Shown: positions 10,370 through 19,277, numbered from the stretch's first letter. The stretch is 64,000 nt of DNA from Massilia oculi (GCF_003143515.1 NZ_CP029343.1:4092001-4156000); one strand, 5' to 3'. Notes: a model not told the origin generated them from the letters alone. A program made the numbers and translations.

Positions 10370-10660
10370 TTACTGCTGGACGACGGCCATGATGTCTTCT
10401 TCGCGCATCACGAGCAGTTCTTCGCCATTGACCTTGACGGCCTGGCCGGAGTACTTACCGAACAGCACGCGGTCGCCGACTTTGACTTCCAGCGGGCGAA
10501 CCTGGCCGTTGTCTTGCACTTTGCCGTTACCGACGGCGAGGACTTCGCCTTGGTCTGGCTTCTCTGCCGCGGCATCAGGGATGATCAGGCCAGACGCAGT
10601 CTTGGTTTCCTGGTCGAGGCGCTTGACGATTACGCGATCGTGCAGAGGACGAAGGTTCAT
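10370..10660 (-). CDS. groS: Co-chaperonin GroES (Hsp10)
   Basis: A 96-residue co-chaperonin that caps the GroEL ring. It contains the mobile loop ([14 protein letters not shown]) and the roof and base motifs [10 protein letters not shown] and [11 protein letters not shown]. An AAGGAG ribosome site lies 7 bases before ATG at 10660. It is the first gene of the heat-shock operon. The promoter and CIRCE operator lie 94-150 bp upstream. Confidence 0.98.
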   Translation of the reverse strand: MNLRPLHDRVIVKRLDQETKTASGLIIPDAAAEKPDQGEVLAVGNGKVQDNGQVRPLEVKVGDRVLFGKYSGQAVKVNGEELLVMREEDIMAVVQQ

Positions 10661-10753
10661 GCAAAACTCCTTAATATTCAGTGGTTTAACTAGCGTTTTT
10701 TTGACACCGCCGCGGCCTGGGTATCAAGCACCGGGGCGGTCTGCAAAGAGTTG

Positions 10754-10780
10754 TTAGCACTCTCTACTAACGAGTGCTAA
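10754..10780. promoter_or_regulatory. CIRCE element (HrcA operator) of groESL
   Basis: TTAGCACTC, 9-bp spacer, GAGTGCTAA: a perfect match to the CIRCE consensus. It begins at the last base of the -10 box, so bound HrcA would cover the transcription start. HrcA repression of groESL is established for this element. hrcA itself is not in the window. Confidence 0.97.
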
Positions 10781-10809
10781 TTATAGGGACGATAATTTGC
10801 CATTTCAAG
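10780..10809 (-). promoter_or_regulatory. Overlapping sigma70/sigma32 promoter of groESL
   Basis: On the minus strand TTGAAA (10803-10808) and TATAAT (10780-10785) are exactly 17 bp apart, a strong sigma70 promoter. The same bases also read CTTGAAA, 14 bp, CCCTATAA, a good sigma32 heat-shock promoter. Both would start transcription inside the CIRCE element. Confidence 0.85.
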
Positions 10810-11014
10810 CGGCAAGATCGCTAAATAGTTTTGTGCGTCTGAGCAAACGCAAACCAACCAACGCTAGCGCAATGTGTTTTTGGCATCTCTTGCCGACACA
10901 TACAGAACAGACAAGAGGCGGGCAGCGTACACTGCCTGGCGCTTTCCTGCCGCACGCCAGGCCATCGCGGCAGGGCCGCCGGGACCTGCTTCGTCGCACC
11001 GCAGCGTGATTCGG

Positions 11015-11044
11015 TTGACGGAAAATCCATCTCGATCCTATAGT
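11015..11044 (+). promoter_or_regulatory. Promoter of the coiled-coil gene-zapA operon
   Basis: TTGACG (11015-11020), an 18-bp spacer, TATAGT (11039-11044). The predicted +1 falls on or next to the A of the ATG at 11050, so the transcript may have no leader. Confidence 0.65.
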
Positions 11045-11049
11045 GTCGG

Positions 11050-11340
11050 ATGATTTCCGAATTCCAAGACCTCTCAGACAAAATCGACCGGCTCGCCCAG
11101 CTGACCCAGTCGCTGCGCGCCGAGAACTATTTGCTGCGCCAGGCCAATACCCTGCTCAGCGCCGAGAACCTGGCGTTCAAGGAGCGCCTGGTCGAGGCCC
11201 AGCGCCGGGTCGAGGCCCTGCTCGACGGCTTGCCCAAGCCACCGGCCGAGGAAGGCGAAGAGGGCGGGCAAGACGAGGCCGCCGGCGATTCGGCCGGCGC
11301 GGCGAGCGGCGCACCAGGCAATAGTGAGGCAGCACGATGA
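11050..11340 (+). CDS. Short coiled-coil protein upstream of zapA (ZapB-like)
   Basis: A 96-residue protein. Residues of about 5-60 form a continuous coiled coil (LSDKIDRLAQLTQSLRAENY and so on), and the tail is acidic and Ala/Gly-rich. Size and coiled coil resemble ZapB-type division proteins, and its stop overlaps the zapA start (ATGA), suggesting a joint role at the Z-ring. Similarity to true ZapB is by shape, not residues. No Shine-Dalgarno sequence precedes the ATG and the promoter's -10 box ends 5 bp before it, consistent with leaderless translation. Confidence 0.75.
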   Translation: MISEFQDLSDKIDRLAQLTQSLRAENYLLRQANTLLSAENLAFKERLVEAQRRVEALLDGLPKPPAEEGEEGGQDEAAGDSAGAASGAPGNSEAAR

Positions 11341-11648
11341 TCCATCTCGACGTCACCATCATGGGCCAGCCCTACCGCCTGGCCTGCCGCGACGGCGAAG
11401 AGCGCACGCTGCGCGAGGCCGTAGCCTACCTCGACGGCAAGATGTGCCAGCTGCGCGATTCGGGCAAGGTGCGGGGCACCGACCGCATCGCCGTCATGGC
11501 CGCGCTGAGCGTGGCCGCGGAATTCCTGTCGGTGAAGTCGCCACAGGGGCCGCTGTCGGACATGTCGATCCTCGAGGTCAAGCAAAAGCTGGAAGCGATG
11601 CATACCGTGCTCGACAAGGCGCTGGCACCCCAGGAAAATCTTTTCTGA
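11337..11648 (+). CDS. zapA: Cell division protein ZapA
   Basis: A 103-residue ZapA family protein. In the family it binds FtsZ and bundles protofilaments at the division site. The N-terminal part (IHLDVTIMGQPYRLACRDGE) and the helical C-terminal part (DRIAVMAALSVAAEFL, then a coiled coil) match the family. It overlaps the upstream gene by 4 bp. The 6S RNA gene follows directly, the conserved zapA-ssrS arrangement of proteobacteria. Confidence 0.93.
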   Translation: MIHLDVTIMGQPYRLACRDGEERTLREAVAYLDGKMCQLRDSGKVRGTDRIAVMAALSVAAEFLSVKSPQGPLSDMSILEVKQKLEAMHTVLDKALAPQENLF

Positions 11649-11662
11649 CAAGCCGAATCCGT

Positions 11663-11690
11663 TTGACATGCCGCTTCAAAAGAGTAAACT
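11663..11690 (+). promoter_or_regulatory. Promoter of 6S RNA
   Basis: TTGACA (11663-11668) and TAAACT (11685-11690), 16-bp spacer, placing +1 at about 11,696-11,698, the first bases of the 6S closing stem. Confidence 0.75.
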
Positions 11691-11695
11691 GCGCT

Positions 11696-11878
11696 CTACC
11701 CTGCGGTGTTCGAGATTTGCCATATATTCCTTGAACCATTCTTACGCATAGGTCGTGGAACAAGTTCGATGGGAGTGAGCGTCACTCGTTTGACGAACCC
11801 GAAATTGATCTGACCGTGACCGCCTTGAACCGTTTTGGTTCAGGATGCCGGCAAAAACGGCACTGGCGGGGCTAGGAC
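11696..11878 (+). ncRNA. ssrS: 6S RNA
   Basis: About 183 nt between zapA and the next gene. The ends pair: CTACCCTGCGGTG near the 5' end with CACTGGCGGGGCTAG near the 3' end, one or two bulges. The internal hairpin CCTTGAAC...GGTTCAGG corresponds to the CCTTGAACC hairpin of E. coli 6S RNA. A long bulged helix with an open centre lies between, mimicking an open promoter. 6S RNA binds the sigma70 holoenzyme in stationary phase. Its own promoter and a terminator flank it. Confidence 0.88.
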
Positions 11879-11882
11879 ACAC

Positions 11883-11918
11883 AAGCGGTTGCGCACTTTG
11901 TACGCAGCCGCTTTTTTT
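11883..11918 (+). terminator. Rho-independent terminator after 6S RNA
   Basis: AAGCGGTTGCG and CGCAGCCGCTT form an 11-bp stem with one mismatch, followed by seven T. It lies 5 bp after the 6S closing stem. Confidence 0.9.
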
Positions 11919-11963
11919 GTGCGCGCGTCAATCGTGACGGCGCCTTGCAGGGAGAACGGCGCG

Positions 11964-12434
<471 letters not shown>

Positions 12435-13238
12435 ATGGATCCCTGGCTGATCCTGGCCCTGCTGGCGATGGGCACCTTCGGCGGCTTCGCGGCCGGCCTG
12501 CTCGGCATCGGCGGCGGCATGGTGCTGGTGCCCTTCATCACGATGATCTTCACCGCGCGCGGCTTCGCCGACGAACTCGTGGTCCACATGGCGATCGCCA
12601 CCGCGCTCGGCGTCATCCTGTTTACCTCGATGTCCTCGGTGCGCGCCCACCACAAGCACGGCGCCGTGCTGTGGCCCGTGGTGCGCCTGCTGGCGCCGGG
12701 CATCCTGATCGGCTCCTGGATCGGACCCTGGATCGGCAAGCAGATGAATACCGCGGTGCTGGCCTTTTTCTTCGGCTGCTTCGTCGCCTTCTCGGCCACC
12801 CAGATGCTGATCGGAAAGAAGCCGAAGGCGGCGCGCGAATTGCCGGGCCGGGCCGGCATGTTCGCCACCGGTGGCCTGATCGGGATCCTGTCGGGACTGG
12901 TGGGCGCCGGCGGCGGCTTCGTCTCGGTGCCGTTCATGACGCGCTGTAATGTGCGCATTCATAACGCGGTCGCCACCAGCGCGGCGCTGGGCTTCCCGAT
13001 CGCGCTCTCGGGCACGCTGTCGAATATGTTCTATGGCTGGGGCGAGCCGGGCCTGCCGGCATGGTCGCTGGGCTTCGTCTACCTGCCGGCGCTGGCCATC
13101 ATCGTCCTGGCCAGCGTGACCATGGCGCCGCTCGGCGCCCGCACCGCGCACAAGATGCCGGTGCGCCAGCTGCAGCGTATCTTCGCCGTGATCCTGTATG
13201 CGCTGGCGGCCTATATGTTCTGGAAGGCGTTCAACTAG
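12435..13238 (+). CDS. TSUP family permease (TauE/SafE)
   Basis: A 267-residue inner-membrane protein with about eight hydrophobic segments in two repeats, each marked by a Gly-rich turn (FAAGLLGIGGGMVLVP and LSGLVGAGGGFVSVPF), the hallmark of TauE/SafE permeases. The family moves sulfite, sulfonates or other organic acids. The substrate here cannot be assigned. The ATG directly follows the EVE gene's stop. Its own TAG lies in the palindrome CTAG, which is also the stop of the convergent molybdenum hydroxylase gene. Confidence 0.88.
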   Translation: MDPWLILALLAMGTFGGFAAGLLGIGGGMVLVPFITMIFTARGFADELVVHMAIATALGVILFTSMSSVRAHHKHGAVLWPVVRLLAPGILIGSWIGPWIGKQMNTAVLAFFFGCFVAFSATQMLIGKKPKAARELPGRAGMFATGGLIGILSGLVGAGGGFVSVPFMTRCNVRIHNAVATSAALGFPIALSGTLSNMFYGWGEPGLPAWSLGFVYLPALAIIVLASVTMAPLGARTAHKMPVRQLQRIFAVILYALAAYMFWKAFN

Positions 13239-15418
13239 CCATTCCTGACCCGCGCGCGATCCAGCGGCAGGTCGCGCATCCGCAGGCCGCAGGCATCGAA
13301 CACCGCGTTGGCGATCGCCGCAGCGGCCGGGCCTTGCGCCGCTTCGCCGGTGCCCAGGAAGGGTTGGCCGGGGCGGTCGATCAGGTGCACATCGATTTTC
13401 TCCGGCGTTTGGCCGAAGCGCAGGATCGGGTACGAGGCCCAGTCCACGGTGAGCACCCGCTCGGCGTCGAAGCGCACCTGTTCCAATAAGGTCCAGCTGG
13501 CCGACTGAATGACGCCGCCCTCGATCTGGTTGCGCACGCCGTCAGGGTTGACGATCTCGCCGCAATCGACGGCGCTCGATACGCGCGTCACGCGGACCAT
13601 TCCGGTTTCGCGCGCCACTTCCACCTCGACCGCCAGCGCGCAATACGACGCCAGGTTCTTGTAGCGGGCGAAGGCGAAACCGCGGCCGCGCCGCGCAGTC
13701 CTGTTGTAGCCTTCCCATCCGAACTTCGCCGCCGCCAGCTTCACCACGTCGATGGCGCGCGGATCTTCCAGGTGGCGCAGGCGGAAAGCGACCGGGTCGA
13801 GCTTCGCCGCACGCGCCAGTTCGTCCATGAAGCTCTCGATCGCGAACACATTGCAATAGGCGCCCAGGCCGCGCATGGCCGAGGTGCGCAGGAGCGCCTT
13901 CGGCTGGAAGTGGTGGGTCACGCGCGCGTTCGGCAGCCGGTAATAGGGGATCGCATTGCGGTCGCCGCTGCCTTCCGGCTGCGGGCTGGGTTTCGGCACC
14001 GGCGGCGTGAACGGCTTGGCCAGATGCGTCGCCGGCAGCAGGTTGCCGGCCTTCCCGGGGCGGGTGTTGTGCGAAGGCGTGAAGACGTCGTACTGCCAGT
14101 CGGTGATGCGGCCGTCGGGACCGAGCGTGGCCGCCACCTGCGCCACCATCGCCGCGCCGAACGGCTCCCAGCCGTGTTCGTCCTCGCGCATCCATTGCAC
14201 CCGCACCGGCCGGCCCGGGAAGGCGCGCGCCAGCAGGGCGGCGTCGGCCGCCACGTCGTCGGCGCCGTTGTGGCCATAGCAGCCCGCGCCCTCGACGTGG
14301 ATGCAGCGGATCGCATCCTCCCGGGTCGCCAGCAGTTCGGCCAGCGCGCTGCGCAGCGGGAACACGCCCTGCGAGTGGGTCCAGACCGTGTAGCGGTTCT
14401 CCACCAGCTGCGCCACCGCGCAGGATGGGCCGATGGAAGCGTGCAGCTGGAAGGGGCGGGTATAGGTGGCCTTGAAGTGCATGCCCTCCGGCGCCCGCGC
14501 GCCCCGTTCTAGGATGGTCGTTGGCTCGGCCGGCTGCGCCATCACCAGCGCTTCGATGTCGGGATACACCGGCAGCGCGGCCGGCGTCTCCCAGCGCGCG
14601 GCGCGCGCGAGCAGCGCGGCGGCCTTCACGGCGCGGTATTCGCCGTCCGCGATCACGGCCAGGAAGCGGCCGTCGCGCACGACTTTCAACACACCGGGCA
14701 GGCGCATGACGGCGGCCGTATCCAACTCGATCAAGGTCGCCGCCTGCGCGGGTGGACGCACCACGCGTGCATGCACCATATTCGGCAGGCGCAGGTCCTG
14801 CACGTAGGCGGGTCCGCCCGTGACCTTGGCCGGGATGTCGACGCGAGACAGCGATCGGCCGATCGCGGTCTTTGCGCCAGGCGCGGGCGGCGCCGGCTGC
14901 GGCGTGGCGCGCAGGTGCAATTCCTGGCCGGTTACCAGCTGGCCGAAGCTGGCGCGACGGCCGTCAGGGGCGACGAAGGCGCCATCCTTCAATGCCAGGC
15001 CGGCCGCGGGCGCGCCAAGGCGCGCCGCCGCCAGTTCGCCCAGGCGCATCCGCACCTGGCCCGCCGCATGGCGCAGCGCGGCGCCGCTGTCCTTCATCGA
15101 GTTGCTGCCGGCGGTCATGCCTTCGTCCGGCGTGCGCGCGGTGTCGGCCGTCACAAGCGTCAGGCGCCCGGGTGCGATGCGCAGCTCGTCTGCCACGACC
15201 TGCAGCAGCGCGGTCTTGATGCCTTGTCCCAGCTCGGCCTTGCCGGTGAAGACCGTGATGCGCTCGTCGGCGCCGATGCGGATCCAGGCGTCGAGCCAGG
15301 GCGTCTTGTCGAGGCTTTTCGGTAATGCATCCTGCGCGGACCACGCGGGCATGGCGAATGTCAGCGTCAAGGCGCCGCCCGCGGCCAGGAAGCGGCGCCG
15401 ACCCTGGTCGAGGCTCAT
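13235..15418 (-). CDS. Molybdopterin-binding large subunit of xanthine dehydrogenase family (IorB-like), Tat-exported
   Basis: A 727-residue molybdenum hydroxylase. The N-terminus MSLDQGRRRFLAAGGALTLT is a twin-arginine signal, so the enzyme should be exported folded. Two aldehyde-oxidase/xanthine-dehydrogenase-like regions follow: GKAELGQGIKTALLQVVADE near the start, then VEGAGCYGHNGADDVAAD, and near the end GTGEAAQGPAAAAIANAV with the conserved catalytic Glu. This matches isoquinoline 1-oxidoreductase beta-type subunits, which hydroxylate N-heterocycles or oxidise aldehydes. The substrate is unknown. ATG at 15418 overlaps the stop of the 2Fe-2S subunit by 4 bp. A longer frame to 15763 lies antisense-like in that subunit and is rejected. 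The 3' end overlaps the convergent TSUP gene by 4 bp. Confidence 0.9.
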   Translation of the reverse strand: MSLDQGRRRFLAAGGALTLTFAMPAWSAQDALPKSLDKTPWLDAWIRIGADERITVFTGKAELGQGIKTALLQVVADELRIAPGRLTLVTADTARTPDEGMTAGSNSMKDSGAALRHAAGQVRMRLGELAAARLGAPAAGLALKDGAFVAPDGRRASFGQLVTGQELHLRATPQPAPPAPGAKTAIGRSLSRVDIPAKVTGGPAYVQDLRLPNMVHARVVRPPAQAATLIELDTAAVMRLPGVLKVVRDGRFLAVIADGEYRAVKAAALLARAARWETPAALPVYPDIEALVMAQPAEPTTILERGARAPEGMHFKATYTRPFQLHASIGPSCAVAQLVENRYTVWTHSQGVFPLRSALAELLATREDAIRCIHVEGAGCYGHNGADDVAADAALLARAFPGRPVRVQWMREDEHGWEPFGAAMVAQVAATLGPDGRITDWQYDVFTPSHNTRPGKAGNLLPATHLAKPFTPPVPKPSPQPEGSGDRNAIPYYRLPNARVTHHFQPKALLRTSAMRGLGAYCNVFAIESFMDELARAAKLDPVAFRLRHLEDPRAIDVVKLAAAKFGWEGYNRTARRGRGFAFARYKNLASYCALAVEVEVARETGMVRVTRVSSAVDCGEIVNPDGVRNQIEGGVIQSASWTLLEQVRFDAERVLTVDWASYPILRFGQTPEKIDVHLIDRPGQPFLGTGEAAQGPAAAAIANAVFDACGLRMRDLPLDRARVRNG

Positions 15419-15894
15419 CGCTCGCCTCCCGCGGCGAGCCGGTCCGCCGCGCGCCGCACCGCGCGCAGGATGCGCATATGGGTGCCGCAGCGGCACAGGT
15501 TGGGCGCCATGTGGGCGCGGATCCGGGCGTCGCTGGGATTCGGTTCGCGTTCGAGCAGCGCGGTGGCCTGCATGATCATGCCCGCGATGCAGTAGCCGCA
15601 TTGCGCCGCCTGCTCGTCGATGAAGGCCTGCTGCAGTACGCCGGGCTTGTCGCTGTCGCCCAGGCCTTCGACGGTGCGCACGGCGCGCGCGCCGACGCTG
15701 GACACCGGAACCAGGCAGGACATCACGGGCTTGCCGTCCATGATCACGGTGCAGGAGCCGCACTGGCCCAGGCCGCAGCCGAACTTGGCGCCGTTCAGGG
15801 CCAGCTCGTTGCGCAGCACGTACAGCAGCGGGGTGTCGGGGTCAATATCGACGGCATGGCGCTTGCCGTTCACCTGCAGGCGGTAGGTCGTCAT
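15415..15894 (-). CDS. 2Fe-2S subunit of molybdenum hydroxylase (IorA-like)
   Basis: A 159-residue small subunit that relays electrons from the molybdenum centre. A plant-ferredoxin cluster is bound by Cys40, Cys45, Cys48 and Cys60 (CGLGQCGSC). A second [2Fe-2S] domain carries AQCGYCIAGM and NLCRCGTH. It lacks a signal peptide, so it is probably co-exported with the Tat-bearing large subunit. It overlaps both neighbours by 4 bp (ATGA), marking a translationally coupled operon of cytochrome, small subunit and large subunit. Confidence 0.93.
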   Translation of the reverse strand: MTTYRLQVNGKRHAVDIDPDTPLLYVLRNELALNGAKFGCGLGQCGSCTVIMDGKPVMSCLVPVSSVGARAVRTVEGLGDSDKPGVLQQAFIDEQAAQCGYCIAGMIMQATALLEREPNPSDARIRAHMAPNLCRCGTHMRILRAVRRAADRLAAGGER

Positions 15895-17189
15895 GGTGCT
15901 CTCGCTTTGCTCACTTGCTCGTCCAGTTCCGGCCAGGCCGGCTGGCCGGCGCCGTACTTGCGCAGGTAGGCGGCCAGCGCGCCGGCCTGTTCAATGCTCA
16001 GGATCGCCCCGAAGCCGGGCATCCAGCGCCCCGGCTCGCCATCCGGCGGCAGGATGCCGGTGTCGACGATGTGGATCAGGCTGCGCGGGTCGGGGTCGTA
16101 CAGGGCGATCGCTTTCTGCAGGGGCAGGGCGGTGCCCGAGCTCGGGGCGCGGCCGACGTCGTGGCAGCGCGCGCAGGCATTGGCGTACAGCTCGTAGCCG
16201 AGGCGCATGCGCGACAGGTCGGGATCGTCGGCAACGGGTTGGGGCAGCGGCCCATCGCGCCGCGCCGGCGTCGCGCGCGGCGGCGCCTGCGACAGGTGGC
16301 TGTGGGTCCAGGCTGCCAGCGCGGCGACGTCGCCTTCATCGGCCTGGGCCAGGTGCATCACCACGTCCTGCATCGGTCCGCCGGCGACCGCATGATCCTC
16401 GGCCATGCCGGTGCGCAGGTAGGCCTGCAGCTGCGCGCGCGTCCACGGCAGCGGTGACGGCGATGTCGCGCTCAGGGCGGGCGCGTACCAGTCCTCGGCT
16501 TCGCCGCCGTCGAGCTGGCGCTTCAGATCCGGGCCGCCCAGCTTCGTGCGCGGCGTGTGGCAGGCCGCGCAGTGGGCGACGGCGTCGGCCAGGTAGGCGC
16601 CGCGGTTCCACTCGGCAGATTGGCGCGGGTCGGGCCGCCACGGCGCATCATTCAGGTACAGCACGTTCCAGAAACCGACCAGCGGCCGGAAACCGAAGGG
16701 GAAGGTCATGTCGTTGTCGCGCGCCGGGGAGGTGATCGCGGGCCGGGTCATGAACCAGGCGTACAGGTCGTCGATGTCGGCCTGCGTCATGCGCACGTAG
16801 TGGTTGTAGGGGAAGGCCGGATAGAGCAGGTGGCCGTCGCGCGAGACGCCCTCGCGCATGGCCCTGGTGAAAGCGCCAGGGCTCCAGGCGCCGATGCCGG
16901 TGTCGGCATCGGGCGTGATATTGGTGCTGTGGACGGTGCCGAACGGCGTCTCCATCGGCTTGCCGCCGGCAAAGGGGCGCGACAAGTCGGCCGTGTGGCA
17001 CGAGGCGCACATGCCGAGGTGGGCGAGATTGGCGCCGCGCTCGATGCGTGCCTGGTCGAAGGAGGGGATGGTGTTCTGCGGCGCCAGCGCGGGGCGCCAC
17101 ATGATGGCGAAGGCGATGCCCATCAATACGACGATGGCCGCGAGGAGCAGCCACCATCCGATATGCCGCCTGCGCCTGGGTCGATTCAT
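15891..17189 (-). CDS. Triheme membrane-anchored cytochrome c, electron acceptor of the molybdenum hydroxylase
   Basis: A 432-residue periplasmic cytochrome with one N-terminal membrane helix (about residues 11-30) and three CxxCH heme sites: CASCH at 61-65, CAACH at 207-211 and CARCH at 339-343. This is the architecture of the cytochrome subunit of membrane-bound aldehyde and alcohol dehydrogenases, which pass electrons to ubiquinone or a terminal oxidase. A GGAG site precedes ATG at 17189. It is the first gene of the hydroxylase operon and overlaps the 2Fe-2S gene by 4 bp. Confidence 0.92.
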   Translation of the reverse strand: MNRPRRRRHIGWWLLLAAIVVLMGIAFAIMWRPALAPQNTIPSFDQARIERGANLAHLGMCASCHTADLSRPFAGGKPMETPFGTVHSTNITPDADTGIGAWSPGAFTRAMREGVSRDGHLLYPAFPYNHYVRMTQADIDDLYAWFMTRPAITSPARDNDMTFPFGFRPLVGFWNVLYLNDAPWRPDPRQSAEWNRGAYLADAVAHCAACHTPRTKLGGPDLKRQLDGGEAEDWYAPALSATSPSPLPWTRAQLQAYLRTGMAEDHAVAGGPMQDVVMHLAQADEGDVAALAAWTHSHLSQAPPRATPARRDGPLPQPVADDPDLSRMRLGYELYANACARCHDVGRAPSSGTALPLQKAIALYDPDPRSLIHIVDTGILPPDGEPGRWMPGFGAILSIEQAGALAAYLRKYGAGQPAWPELDEQVSKARAP

Positions 17190-17231
17190 GAGGGCTCCGT
17201 TGCTTGGAGCCCCATTGTCGGGGAGGAGAGA

Positions 17232-17256
17232 GTGAGCGCTCTGTGCGCTCGCTCAC
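17232..17256. terminator. Hairpin just after lgt
   Basis: GTGAGCG and CGCTCAC form a 7-bp stem (a shorter GAGCGC/GCGCTC stem is also possible) directly after the lgt stop. There is no T tract, so some read-through into the cytochrome operon is likely. Confidence 0.4.
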
Positions 17257-17257
17257 G

Positions 17258-18067
17258 CTAGGCCGTCACAGGCCGGCCCGGCGCCTGGCGATAGGCCCAG
17301 GCCAGCATGACCAGCGCGGCGACGATCATCGGCAGCGACAGCACCTGGCCCGAGGTGATCGGCAGGCCGAACACGGTGGTTTCCCAGTCCGGCACGCGGA
17401 ACCACTCGGTGAAGAAGCGCGCGCAGCCATACAGCAGGGTGAACATGGCGCCGACCGCCAGGCGTGGACGCGCCTTGCGCGCGAACAGCCACAGGATCAC
17501 GAACACCAGCACGCCGTCGACCAGCGCCTGGTACAGCGGCGACGGATGGCGCGGGCCGGCCACGCCGGGCCACAGCATGGCCCACGGCAGGTTCGGATCG
17601 GCCAGCCGGCCAGGCAGCTCGGCGTTGATGAAGTTGCCCATGCGGCCGGCGGCGTAGCCGAGCGGCACCAGCGGCGCGATGAAGTCGTAGACGTCGAGCA
17701 GGTTGCGCTTGCGCTTGCGCGCCCACAGCGACATCGCGATCAGGACGCCCAGGAAGCCGCCGTGGAAGGACATGCCGCCCTTCCAGATCATGAAGATCTC
17801 GAGCGGGTGCGCGAGGAAGTACAGCGGCTGGTAGAACAGCACTTCGCCCAGGCGGCCGCCCACGATCACGCCCAGCATCCCGTAGAACAGCATGTCGTCC
17901 AGGTCGTCGCGGGTCCAGCCCTGCGCCGCCACGTGTGGCATGCGGATGCGCACCCGGCCCAGGATGATGAACAGGGCAAAGGCGACCACGTACATCAGGC
18001 CATACCAGTGGATTTGCACCGGGCCGAGCGAAATCGCGATCGGGTCCGGCTGCGGATGAATCAGCAT
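17258..18067 (-). CDS. lgt: Prolipoprotein diacylglyceryl transferase
   Basis: A 269-residue inner-membrane enzyme that transfers diacylglycerol from phosphatidylglycerol to the lipobox Cys of prolipoproteins. It has about seven membrane segments, the conserved [10 protein letters not shown] with the essential His, the Lgt signature [14 protein letters not shown], and RHPSPLYQ. Start [16 protein letters not shown] is typical. Several lipoproteins in this window would be its substrates. It lies 14 bp downstream of the LysR gene on the same strand. Confidence 0.97.
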   Translation of the reverse strand: MLIHPQPDPIAISLGPVQIHWYGLMYVVAFALFIILGRVRIRMPHVAAQGWTRDDLDDMLFYGMLGVIVGGRLGEVLFYQPLYFLAHPLEIFMIWKGGMSFHGGFLGVLIAMSLWARKRKRNLLDVYDFIAPLVPLGYAAGRMGNFINAELPGRLADPNLPWAMLWPGVAGPRHPSPLYQALVDGVLVFVILWLFARKARPRLAVGAMFTLLYGCARFFTEWFRVPDWETTVFGLPITSGQVLSLPMIVAALVMLAWAYRQAPGRPVTA

Positions 18068-18080
18068 AGTCAGTCTCTCT

Positions 18081-18983
18081 TCAATTCTTCAAACATTCCA
18101 GGAAGCCCCTCAGCACGGGCGAATCGTTGTCGCGCCGCCAGGCCAGGCCGGTTTCGGCCAGCGGCGCCGGATCGATCAGGGCACGGTATTCTACGCCGGG
18201 ACGCATCAGGTTCGACACGGATTGTGGCACAAGTGCCAAGCCCATGCCGCCGGAAACCAGGCTGACGATGGTCTGCATCTGGATCGCTTCCTGGCCGATG
18301 GTGGGCAGCACGCCGGCCGCGCGAAAGCAGGCCAGGATCGCATCGTGCAGGCTGGGCGCCACCGTGCGCGGGAAGATCACCAGCGGCAGCGGCGGCAGGT
18401 CGCGCAGGCGCACCGGGCCCGGTTTTTGCAGCGCCGCCAGGCCGCTCGGCGCGCACAGCACCAGCGGTTCGTCGACGATCTTGAGGTAGTCCAGGGCGCC
18501 GTCGGCCATGACGTCCGCGGCGCCCGGCTGCGGCGGAATCACGAAGCCGGCGTCGATACGACCGGAGAGCAGCTCGTCGAACTGGACGTCGGAGGTCGCT
18601 TCCTGCAGCACCAGGCGTACGGCCGGATAGGCGGCGCGATAGCGGCGCAGCACGTCGGGCAGCATTCCCAGGCCGGCGGTCGAGACGAAGGACAGGGCGA
18701 GGCGGCCCGCTTCGCCGCTGGCCGCGCGCCGCACCAGCTCGGGCAGCGCGGCCGCCTCCTCCAGGATGCGGCGCGCTTCCGGCAGCAGGGCGGCGCCGGC
18801 CGCGGTCAGGCCGACCATGCGCCGGTTGCGCACGAACAGCGGGACTTTGAACAGTTCTTCGAGGTTGGCGATGCTCTGCGACAGCGGCGGCTGGGTCATG
18901 TGCAGTCGGCGCGCGGCGCGGCCGAAATGCAGCTCTTCGGCCACGGTGACGAAATGGCGCAGCTGGCGCAGTTCGGGATGCAT
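18081..18983 (-). CDS. LysR-family transcriptional regulator
   Basis: A 300-residue LysR-type regulator. The helix-turn-helix (residues of about 3-60) contains [33 protein letters not shown], given here only as the family hallmark. A periplasmic-binding-protein-like effector domain follows from about residue 90. ATG at 18983 gives the usual N-terminus ([14 protein letters not shown]). An in-frame GTG at 19025 lies inside an inverted repeat and is less likely. It is followed by lgt after 14 bp. The effector and the target genes are unknown. The palindrome 20-44 bp upstream may be its own operator. Confidence 0.92.
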   Translation of the reverse strand: MHPELRQLRHFVTVAEELHFGRAARRLHMTQPPLSQSIANLEELFKVPLFVRNRRMVGLTAAGAALLPEARRILEEAAALPELVRRAASGEAGRLALSFVSTAGLGMLPDVLRRYRAAYPAVRLVLQEATSDVQFDELLSGRIDAGFVIPPQPGAADVMADGALDYLKIVDEPLVLCAPSGLAALQKPGPVRLRDLPPLPLVIFPRTVAPSLHDAILACFRAAGVLPTIGQEAIQMQTIVSLVSGGMGLALVPQSVSNLMRPGVEYRALIDPAPLAETGLAWRRDNDSPVLRGFLECLKN

Positions 18984-19002
18984 GGGGGATGATTGAACGA
19001 TA

Positions 19003-19027
19003 CTGTGATATATCCAATGTATCACAG
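19003..19027. promoter_or_regulatory. Inverted repeat upstream of the LysR gene, probable operator
   Basis: CTGTGATA, 9-bp spacer, TATCACAG: perfect 8-bp arms just upstream of the LysR start. LysR proteins usually bind such dyads next to their own gene. No divergent target gene is present, so autoregulation is the simplest reading. Confidence 0.6.
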
Positions 19028-19052
19028 GACCGAATGGATCTGCTGGGGCGGT

Positions 19053-19277
19053 TCAGCGGCGCTTGTCGAGGGTCTTCTTCACGCGGTCGTTGCGACGCTT
19101 GTCCTGGAGCTCGTGATCCTTTTTCTTGTCGAGCCCGAGCATCTTTTCGATGTATTCGAACCAGATAAAGGCGAGTACGAACAGCCCGGCAATGACCCAC
19201 CAGGACAGTTCGGCAAAACGCCAGACCTCGAAGAAGCGCAGGGCGGCCAGGGCGACGATCAAGAGGATGAGTGGCAT
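19053..19277 (-). CDS. Small Trp-rich membrane protein (TIGR04438-like)
   Basis: A 74-residue protein with two membrane segments (MPLILLIVALAALRFFEVW and SWWVIAGLFVLAFIWFEY), followed by a highly charged Lys/Arg/Asp tail (KKKDHELQDKRRNDR). The SWW motif, size and charged tail match the small Trp-rich family of Burkholderiales, whose function is unknown. ATG at 19277 is chosen. A GTG nine codons upstream (19304) is possible. Confidence 0.75.
   Translation of the reverse strand: MPLILLIVALAALRFFEVWRFAELSWWVIAGLFVLAFIWFEYIEKMLGLDKKKDHELQDKRRNDRVKKTLDKRR

Noticed and set aside
10810..11010. Short reading frames between the groES promoter and the zapA operon
   Set aside because: They lack ribosome sites and homology and overlap on both strands. 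I see only promoters at the two ends.
11835..11963. Extended start of the EVE-domain protein
   Set aside because: The extension lies in 6S RNA and its terminator. The family N-terminus and ribosome site are at 11,964.
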